Shown here piece by piece: positions 61,901-64,000 of a stretch of 64,000 nt of DNA; position 1 is the first letter of the stretch, and each line of letters opens with the position of its first letter. Made by a program: the position numbers and the translations under genes. This DNA is from Rhyzopertha dominica (Eukaryota; Arthropoda; Insecta; Coleoptera; Bostrichidae). The notes under the pieces are model-generated. The model had not been told where the DNA came from, did not search any database, and saw nothing but the letters and a program-made list of their open reading frames with translations. Location: positions 7,688,001 through 7,752,000 of the forward strand of contig QCXZ01000137.1 of the NCBI GenBank assembly GCA_025024175.1. Reading direction: 5' to 3'.

Positions 61901-63477
61901 GAATGTATCCTTTATCTGCTTATATATTCTACCACAAGCTGTTTTGTTCAACATCCTTTTCCATATCCTCCCCACTTTGGTACGTTTTGTAATATAAATT
62001 AAGCATGCCACTCCTGCTGTCTGTCCACATTAGCAAATACCATTTTTCAATTATACCCTGTCCCTTTTTTTTCACATAGTGTTAGTATCATTATTTTGGC
62101 TTTGTCTAATTCATCAACCAATTCTACACTACCTCTCTTGACGGTTCCCTTATGTTCCATGTAGCTAATTTCTATGTATCCTTTGTCTCTGTTTTTCTTA
62201 ACCTGGTCATCGTTGAGTTTATTAGTATTGGTAATGCCGTTATTGTTTAACTTAATATCCCTGGTAGTACATGCATTTCTGGACTGATAAGGTGATTGTT
62301 TACGTTAATTTGTATTCCTCTGAGTTTATTAATGTTTATCATCATCATCATCCTTTCTTCCCAATTTTCCAATTTTTCTACCACCATGTTTGTGTTTATT
62401 ACTTGACTGCTTGACATACTAATAGAAAATATACCAAATTATACTTTCCCATTAAAAAATCAAATTATCCGCATTTACTTGACTTACGGTTTTCCAGTTT
62501 GGGCTGGGACTGCGCCTATCTTTTTTTAGTTTTTTTATATATTTCCTTTACAAAATGCTGAAATAGATAATTTGAAAAAGATTAAATAACACCATATCTT
62601 TCCCGTAATACTTTCTTATGCCCTTTCTTTCACTCCATGTATGCTTTGTATCTGGCTCTACTTCTGTCCTCAGCGTCTTCATTCTCATTTCCTGCCTCCT
62701 TTTTATTTCTGTTTCAATTGCTATATAAAATTAATCTGTTATCCTCCTTCTATTTTCTCGTTTTTCTTCATGTCTCTCGCGTTTCTGTCATACTTATTCA
62801 CCAATATAGGCTACAAATCTTGCAAAATACGAGTATAACTCTAGGAGAAAAACACTACAAATTATTGTTCCAAGAACGGAATATAACAAGCAAAACTGAG
62901 TCCTATATTTTTTGTCCAAAACACACGACCAGCGAAGCTTCAAACAAATGAGAGCCATAAGCACTGGCGCTATCTTGAGGAACATCCTTAACGTTAAACA
63001 GCTCTCGGGCTCATTGTTTGGAGGCGGTCACTCAACAAGAGATAGCATAACAAAAGACGGGACTCGGTCCCGTGCTCAAAGCTTAATTTAATTCAACCCA
63101 AGTTGTCGACGCTGATTAACCGCAACTCGCAAACAAAAGCCGAACGCGCGACCAACTTGCAACTTCGCCTAGTATTTCAAACTATTAATAAGTACAGGGT
63201 TAATTATATATGTGGGCATTATATTGGCGGATGGTAAGTTTATTACCTGGCTGGGGGATGCTCGCTGAAATAGCGCAGTAATTTGTCATCCAGATTATCA
63301 TGAAGGGATAATGCTTTACATGGTCGATCATCACGCCCAGCATTACGACGTTATTCCATTTGTCATTTTCAGTTCATTATTAGCTCATCGCTTTTGGGAT
63401 CATGCTATTTGAAATATAAGATCACTTTAGACTATGTGTCCGTTTCAGGTCCTGCCGCTAGGGGTGCTCGGCAATAA
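25936..63477 (+). CDS. Small secreted Gly/Pro-rich protein, 91 aa, three coding exons
   Basis: Exons 25936-25944, 59238-59475 and 63449-63477; introns 33,293 and 3,973 bases, all GT-AG. Exon 1 codes only MKL before a GTAAGT donor. Exon 2 opens after TTTCAG with AIALFLVSLLALVKG, so the splice reconstitutes a textbook signal peptide (residues 1-18, cleavage probably after VKG). The mature part (about 73 aa) starts QSYGFGFGSPYAFGGGL, continues with a basic/polar QRQ-DPRQD segment, a proline block (PVVFPPAPPDN), a GVVVGASGYGFVPP repeat-like stretch and ends GPAARGARQ. Two ambiguous bases fall in exon 2. Phases (0, then 1) join perfectly. Composition suggests an extracellular matrix, cuticle or secreted-peptide role, but no known cuticle domain (such as the chitin-binding RR motif) is visible and I do not recognise the family. 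Exons 1 and 2 are linked by inference from phase and signal-peptide fit. Confidence 0.8.
26490..26690 (-). mobile_element. Mariner-like transposase fragment around the first catalytic Asp
   Basis: Minus-strand reading gives HPHKPKFSYTF, then GDGARRLYLGLYEYM and FIDEATFSTNRTVSSQHQN. This matches the insect IS630-Tc1-mariner layout H-P-Y-K ... (linker) ... F-T-D-E-A-T-F-x-x-x-G-x-x-N-x-x-N with the first catalytic D kept. The rest of the catalytic domain is not found. Confidence 0.68.
26960..27210 (-). mobile_element. PLE-like terminal motif with imperfect inverted repeat
   Basis: The plus strand has ACATTTCGGTACCG...GCGCCTTTTTCAAC at 26968-26998, resembling the conserved end of Penelope-like elements (reverse complement: T-G-A-A-x-A ... 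C-C-G-A-A-A). It is followed by an imperfect inverted repeat: AAATTAGGTTTTTGAATAGG at about 27041 and its complement near 27140-27160. A fold-back copy of a PLE end is possible; no coding sequence is attached. Confidence 0.35.
27211..30652. other. Intron sequence, nothing recognised
   Basis: AT-rich. The 29.17-29.82 kb part is somewhat GC-richer and has open frames of 72-74 codons, but no motif is recognised. Confidence 0.5.
30653..30975 (+). repeat. Interspersed repeat copy with a long fold-back at its left end
   Basis: Arms 30653-30725 and 30748-30820 are inverted copies of each other, about 73 bases each with two mismatches, separated by 22 bases. The sequence to about 30975 (GGTATATAGGCAAAACCAGT, then GTGCTGTC...ACTAGACC) matches the copy at 58120-58431 in order. 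In that copy the left part is not inverted-duplicated, so the fold-back is specific to this copy. Confidence 0.88.
30976..32262. other. Intron sequence, nothing recognised
   Basis: AT-rich with unrecognised open frames at 31394-31627 (minus) and 31883-32278 (plus). Neither has recognisable motifs or splice context. Confidence 0.5.
32263..32642 (+). mobile_element. MITE, family A copy 1
   Basis: About 380 bases with imperfect terminal inverted repeats. The left end TACAGGGTTTCTATAAATGA, continuing TTCATGC, matches the complement of the right end (GCATGAATAATTTATAAAAA). TA dinucleotides flank both ends, as in Tc1/mariner-type MITEs. It has no coding capacity. Its right two thirds (32409-32642) recur inverted at 49594-49852. 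Confidence 0.8.
32643..34459. other. Intron sequence without recognised genes
   Basis: A 114-codon open frame at 33087-33431 begins LGIRKCNIVAIYRN, faintly like a transposase helix-turn-helix, but the rest is not recognisable. The 33.88-34.10 kb stretch is GC-richer and non-coding. Confidence 0.45.
34460..36305 (+). mobile_element. 5'-truncated Jockey/CR1-type LINE with near-continuous reverse transcriptase
   Basis: ORF2 from just before the RT domain to its natural end in three frames joined by two frameshifts (about 35190-35210 and 35860-35875). Frame 1 (34499-35200) has GTGSDGIPGIFIKTC, NYRPISLLSIFGKIFE and motif A TDFSKAFDKVHH. Frame 2 (to about 35860) has motif B TSGVPQGSHLGPLLF, catalytic YADD at about 35311-35322 and the C-terminal FIFRTTTKF and SHLEYASVVWNP blocks. 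Frame 3 carries the last about 70 residues to the stop at 36103. The 3' UTR ends in an (AATAAA)n-like tail at 36272-36301. The endonuclease and ORF1 are absent. Retained RT motifs and few lesions suggest a relatively recent insertion. No target-site duplication was identified. Confidence 0.9.
36306..37299. other. Intron sequence, nothing firmly recognised
   Basis: A-rich plus-strand sequence, possibly the decayed 5' part of the RTE relic that follows. Confidence 0.4.
37300..38230 (+). mobile_element. Decayed RTE-type LINE
   Basis: Near 37330-37450 broken frames recover KNRKPDYSNY, then HKILAVF and KNRIQK, like the RTE block N-Y-R-G-I-x-L-L...Y-K-I-F...R-I-Q-K. Near 38049-38160 one frame reads GHRAKKGPKTPWKGDVIQDM, continuing KTLGFKRLVNK, the RTE C-terminal block (G-x-R-x-x-G-R-P-x-x-x-W-x-D-D-I-x-x-D-L). 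Stops and shifts abound. Confidence 0.62.
38231..39910. other. Intron sequence, nothing recognised
   Basis: AT-rich. A short imperfect hairpin (ACTTCCTTAAAC...GTTTGAAGGAAGT) lies at about 38550-38580. Confidence 0.5.
39911..41350. mobile_element. Possible DNA element bounded by G/C-run ends
   Basis: At 39917-39962 the plus strand has GTACCGAAGTTGGGGCAAGG followed by a GGGCAGCTGCCCC palindrome. At 41305-41350 the minus strand has GGCGTACCCAGC, then a run of 12 G and GCAAAGC. Both inward-facing ends share GTACC...GGGG(n)GCA. Such 'GTACCCA...GGGGGGGGCA' ends are common in animal repeats. No transposase is visible between them, so pairing the ends as one element is speculative. Confidence 0.35.
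41351..42629. other. Intron sequence without recognised genes
   Basis: A CAGGGTGATTCACTTTG terminus-like motif lies at about 41606. The 41.83-42.20 kb stretch is GC-richer with a 98-codon open frame of no recognisable family. Confidence 0.45.
42630..42791. mobile_element. Possible short MITE
   Basis: About 160 bases between ACGGGTGTTC at 42631 and GAACACCCCC at 42780-42789, an inverted GGGTGTTC pair like the ends of the MITE at 59600. The inverted match is only about 8-9 bases. Confidence 0.35.
43040..43360 (-). mobile_element. IS630-Tc1-mariner transposase fragment
   Basis: Minus-strand frames give TYLKILNICIPELLDDISPQ then RNIYFHQDGPLSRKAN, matching the block L-x-F-L-x-x-x-L-P-x-L-L-D-D-x-P-L...W-F-Q-H-D-G-A-P around the second catalytic Asp (HQDG retained). 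The frame changes around 43230, and flanking catalytic parts are not recoverable. Confidence 0.68.
43361..45119. other. Intron sequence, nothing recognised
   Basis: The 43.4-43.6 kb part may be transposon flank. Open frames at 44014-44265 and 44360-44560 lack recognisable motifs. Confidence 0.45.
45120..45350 (-). mobile_element. Mariner-like transposase C-terminal fragment
   Basis: Minus-strand reading near 45300-45340 gives PPRSPDLSPSDFVL, the strongly conserved W-P-P-R-S-P-D-L-T-P-x-D-F-x-L-W block carrying the third catalytic Asp of mariner-like transposases. Stops follow at once. Confidence 0.7.
45351..47740. other. Intron sequence, nothing recognised
   Basis: AT-rich. Minus-strand open frames at 46174-46437 and 46391-46636 overlap but show no family motif. 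A short (TA)n-like run lies at 46754-46776. Confidence 0.5.
47741..47955 (-). mobile_element. Tc1-like transposase helix-turn-helix relic
   Basis: Minus-strand open frame reads LTKVEVLRSIEILARGCSQT, then QVPTVFFTARSIICKRLRWH, resembling the paired DNA-binding start of Tc1-like transposases (L-x-x-x-E-R-x-x-I-x-x-L-x-x-G-x-S-x-x-x-V...S-x-x-V-x-R-x-x-x-R-x). The match is approximate and no catalytic domain is attached. Confidence 0.45.
48990..49390. promoter_or_regulatory. GC-rich island inside the giant intron
   Basis: About 400 bases of distinctly GC- and CpG-rich sequence (CGCGATTTTTCC, CCCTCCGCGTCATTAGGCGC, ACGTGCGTGCGTGA) in AT-rich surroundings. No coding frame of known type. Candidate enhancer, internal promoter or conserved element; there is no direct sequence proof. 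Two ambiguous bases lie in it. Confidence 0.35.
49594..49852 (-). mobile_element. MITE, family A copy 2 (end-truncated)
   Basis: The reverse complement aligns over about 250 bases with 32409-32642. The CAGCTCCGAAGTGTGAGCTT segment differs by one base from copy 1, and TTTCTCATATTAAAATATAT is shared exactly. One terminal repeat is kept (TATAGGATTTCTAGTAATAA at 49594); the other end is missing or diverged beyond about 49852. Confidence 0.82.
50075..50460 (+). mobile_element. Jockey-type LINE reverse-transcriptase fragment
   Basis: A frame at 50226-50400 reads AYGVPQDAELGIIMFTVYAS, then FCSSHFYVSNSQLYYSF. This is motif B (G-V-P-Q-G-S-x-L-G) followed by the catalytic segment, in which Y-A-D-D-T-Q has decayed to Y-V-S-N-S-Q. 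The preceding 50080-50150 bases recover FDAVDYSIMLL, a ruined motif A. Inactive. Confidence 0.72.
50712..50822. repeat. Near-perfect inverted repeat (hairpin)
   Basis: Arms at 50712-50751 and 50785-50822 (TGATGGTCAAACTCAAAACT versus the complement of AGTTTTTAGGTTTGACCATC, extending to GCTGCT/AGCAGC), with a loop of about 33 bases. Likely a fold-back MITE or its remnant. Confidence 0.85.
50823..53180. other. Intron sequence, nothing recognised
   Basis: A 107-codon minus-strand frame at 51270-51593 has no recognisable motif. The 52.45-52.87 kb part is GC-richer with a short (GT)n run at about 52571, and contains several ambiguous bases. Confidence 0.5.
53181..53215 (-). ncRNA. Hammerhead-ribozyme-like core
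   Basis: Minus strand: CTGAGGA, a stem-loop-like TGCCCCTTGCAAGTGCAGGC, then GAAA and CGTC. This has the CUGANGA...GAAA...GUC layout of hammerhead ribozymes found in PLE terminal repeats. A GCC/GGC stem II and a GUC/GAC stem I can be drawn. Activity is not shown. Confidence 0.5.
53216..53570 (-). mobile_element. Possible DDE-transposon N-terminal relic
   Basis: Minus frames give SDQTQEVIANVIHFM, then LTPDRKTGTKTGLNDF and SLYHIPYAL. They resemble the pre-catalytic region of an insect DDE transposase family (x-T-P-x-K-K-R-x-R-x-x-x-x-L-D-x-F-D). The resemblance is partial. Confidence 0.38.
54250..54425 (+). mobile_element. LINE C-terminal RT fragment
   Basis: A frame near 54340-54415 reads YIDDIISEASRMLGFIIRVT, then RDLNN, equivalent to the H-x-x-x-I-x-x-K-A-x-x-M-L-G-F-I-x-R block after the RT palm in Jockey/CR1 LINEs. 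The same block occurs in the LINE at 35.6 kb. Flanks are too decayed to define ends. Confidence 0.6.
54727..54810 (+). repeat. Truncated copy of the 30.65/58.12-kb interspersed repeat
   Basis: TAAGAATTTAGATGGCAATG starts as in the other copies, then jumps directly to CACTAGACCTAAGCTGCACC and ATCTATCTGCAG, so about 200 internal bases are deleted relative to the 58-kb copy. Confidence 0.85.
55250..56300 (-). mobile_element. FLYWCH/MULE-type transposon relic with deleted core
   Basis: The 5' part (56290-55920) reads KFCMANNRKNKTVRLRCTNN, then the SYHHKEEINLYRQIVNKSVK block, RKALENIHKQPAKLVNTELR and TYMNLQKKVN. This is the FLYWCH zinc-finger region plus linker typical of insect Mutator-like transposons (N-H-x-H...L-x-R-Q-x-x-x-x-x-x-K-R-x-A). 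Downstream a frame gives DAFDFIPIMPKNSKLQEFCD, like the C-terminal MULE segment. The transposase core between them is missing or scrambled. Confidence 0.6.
56301..57319. other. Intron sequence, nothing firmly recognised
   Basis: Minus-strand frames at 56304-56567 and 56500-56739 are open and slightly GC-richer, and may be more of the neighbouring transposon, but show no diagnostic motif. Confidence 0.4.
57320..57530 (-). mobile_element. Tc1-like transposase fragment
   Basis: Minus reading across broken frames gives MHDHI, then LNKTTLTCCPNHQDLPI. It resembles the Tc1 block N-A-R-P-H...N-N-I-x-x-L-P-W-P-x-x-S-P-D-L-x-x-I-E, with the catalytic D and E region degraded. Confidence 0.42.
57710..57740 (-). 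ncRNA. Hammerhead-ribozyme-like core
   Basis: Minus strand: CTGATGA, a stem II of GCTA/TAGC with a 4-base TTAG loop, then GAAA and GCGTC. This is the cleanest core in the window (canonical CUGAUGA). A short stem I pairing (GCA with UGC) can be drawn with a bulge. This matches the terminal motif of PLE retroelements. Self-cleavage is not demonstrated. Confidence 0.6.
58106..58444 (+). repeat. Interspersed repeat, longest copy, flanked by 13-base direct repeats
   Basis: The body at about 58120-58431 starts TAAGAATTTATATGGCAATG and ends GACATGCATTTTTAT. ATATTGTACAGGG occurs immediately before the body (about 58107-58119) and again at its end (about 58431-58443), as a target-site duplication would. 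The pattern of a variable-length body and long TSD suggests retroposition (SINE-like), but no clear Pol III boxes or coding sequence are seen. Related copies lie at 30653 and 54727. Confidence 0.85.
58658..58691 (-). ncRNA. Hammerhead-ribozyme-like core next to a PLE endonuclease fragment
   Basis: Minus strand: CTGAGGA, 19 bases, GAAA, CGTC. CUU just upstream can pair with AAG after GUC (stem I). Stem II is weak. The position immediately downstream of the PLE coding end matches where these elements carry such ribozymes. Confidence 0.5.
58695..58950 (-). mobile_element. Penelope-like element C-terminal endonuclease fragment
   Basis: Minus frames give DRSTVAEHRMETGHIIRFEE, then REARLWPRLYKEVIHIQKNP and HNCKRDRDIELP. 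This is the end of the GIY-YIG endonuclease domain of PLEs (A-x-H-x-x-x-T-G-H...R-x-x-R-x-x-x-E-x-x-x-I-x-K-x-x-x-N-x-N-R-D-x-G). One frame break lies near the AEHRMETGH block. The RT portion is absent. Confidence 0.82.
59600..60057. mobile_element. MITE with 20-base terminal inverted repeats
   Basis: The left end CGGGGTGTTCGCGATAAGAG (59602-59621) matches the complement of the right end (CAGGGTGTTCACGATAAAAG, 60037-60056) at 17 of 20 positions. Length is about 455 bases, with no coding capacity. The terminus type is that of insect Tc1/mariner-related MITEs. It lies about 125 bases after exon 2 of the secreted-protein gene. Confidence 0.85.
61080..61260 (-). mobile_element. Mariner-like transposase fragment around the first catalytic Asp
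   Basis: Minus reading gives FVQQVMFTDEALVLKDGTIG, then GHNWYD, matching F-T-D-E-A-x-x-x-x-x-G-x-x-N-x-x-N-x-x-Y-W with D-E retained. Isolated fragment. Confidence 0.68.
61440..62250 (-). mobile_element. RTE/CR1-type LINE endonuclease relic
   Basis: Minus frames give KGKTRNNNGRTLLEILHAE (61775-61835), then RMRNTFYEHKKHKYTSVARK and SIRYILMVRENTK. This resembles the apurinic-endonuclease domain (N-x-N-G-x-x-L-x-x-x-C...N-T-x-F-x-H-K-x-x-x-K-Y-T-W...S-I-I-D-Y-I). Frames are broken and one ambiguous base is present. Confidence 0.65.
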
Positions 63478-63600
63478 AATAGTTAGATAATTATTTTAAG
63501 GGAAAGGCTAAGGTAAGGTATAATTAGTTGTCATATAAGCACAACACCATAAGTTATGGCACCTGTGTTATAAAAAATAAACAATAAACAGAATAGAAAC
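63473..63600 (+). terminator. 3' end and polyadenylation signals of the secreted-protein gene
   Basis: AATAAA at 63473-63478 overlaps the TAA stop (63475-63477). Two more hexamers occur at 63576-63581 and 63583-63588, followed by A-rich sequence. The downstream pair is the more likely functional signal, giving a 3' UTR of about 125 nt. Confidence 0.6.
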
Positions 63601-64000
63601 TTTATATACGTTAACTGAAAAATTTATCACTGTTTTTATAAGGTATAACTCATAATTATCAATAATGATGACACTCTCCGTTAGATAAAAAAAAATAATA
63701 ATTTCCTTTGCCTTTAAAATGTGGAATTTGAGTAGGAATTTATTTTTTTCTAAGTTCCGCACAATTTTGAGGAATCAGTAAATCTGCTCTTTTATTTGTC
63801 GTTATTTAGTTTATTCTAAAAATATGCACTTTTCTTTTAAAATGTTCGCCAGCTTACCGCTGTCATGGTCTGCTCTTTTATTTTCTTTTTATTTTAAATA
63901 CAAACTTTGTTTTCCTTTGTAGGGTTAGCCACTAAACTTGAAAAACTACTTATTTTATCCCAATGATACGCATACCTAATGTTCTGGTATATTATTATTA
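63601..64000. other. Flank downstream of the secreted-protein gene
   Basis: AT-rich, no feature recognised before the window ends. Confidence 0.5.

Larger units (their letters stand above)
59476..63448 (+). other. Second intron of the secreted-protein gene
   Basis: A 3.97 kb phase-1 intron, from the GTGAG donor at 59476 to the TTTCAG acceptor ending at 63448. It holds the MITE, mariner and LINE relics listed. The parts at 60058-61080 and 62460-63448 contain no recognisable features apart from unassigned short frames. Confidence 0.75.

Noticed and set aside
1..64000. CRISPR arrays, bacterial operons, rRNA genes, endogenous viral genes
   Set aside because: No regularly spaced direct repeats, no ribosome-binding-site-led gene clusters, no rRNA-like conserved blocks and no recognisable viral structural or envelope genes.

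Overview
This window is AT-rich eukaryotic nuclear DNA from an insect, possibly a beetle or another insect with a fairly large genome. It has spliced genes with GT-AG introns, insect-type transposon relics and an insect-type TATA promoter. There are no bacterial operons, CRISPR arrays or rRNA genes. The lineage is inferred from protein similarity recalled by eye and is not proven.

Two host genes can be supported, transcribed divergently. (1) At the left edge on the minus strand (8-7484) lie the first nine coding exons of an apoptosis signal-regulating kinase 1 (Ask1/MAP3K5-type) gene. I joined them splice site by splice site into 551 in-frame codons. They cover the thioredoxin-binding and central regulatory regions; the kinase domain lies beyond base 1. 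(2) On the plus strand, a gene for a 91-residue secreted Gly/Pro-rich protein has three coding exons at 25936-25944, 59238-59475 and 63449-63477. Its first intron is 33.3 kb and cuts the signal peptide after three codons. A TATA box precedes exon 1, and the stop codon overlaps a polyadenylation hexamer.

Almost everything else recognisable is transposon debris. The 18 kb between the genes holds a mariner-like element (8.5-9.7 kb), Penelope-like (PLE) fragments (9.9 and 18.6 kb), two tRNA-like heads, LINE pieces (17.5-18.5 kb), a piggyBac C-terminus (20.6 kb) and IS630-Tc1-mariner relics (21.8 and 24.1 kb). The 33 kb intron holds a LINE with a near-continuous reverse transcriptase (34.5-36.3 kb), RTE debris (37.3-38.2 kb), at least five more DDE-transposase relics, a FLYWCH/MULE relic (55.2-56.3 kb), a PLE endonuclease fragment (58.7 kb), a two-copy MITE family (32.3 and 49.6 kb) and a three-copy interspersed repeat (30.7, 54.7 and 58.1 kb), one copy of which has become a long fold-back. 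The second intron of the secreted-protein gene has a MITE with clear inverted ends (59.6-60.06 kb), a mariner relic and a LINE endonuclease relic.

Points most worth following are the orphan secreted protein with its split signal peptide and giant intron, three or four hammerhead-ribozyme-like cores (one directly downstream of PLE endonuclease sequence), the two small repeat families, and a GC-rich island at about 49.0-49.4 kb inside the giant intron. I found no clearly new multi-gene system.
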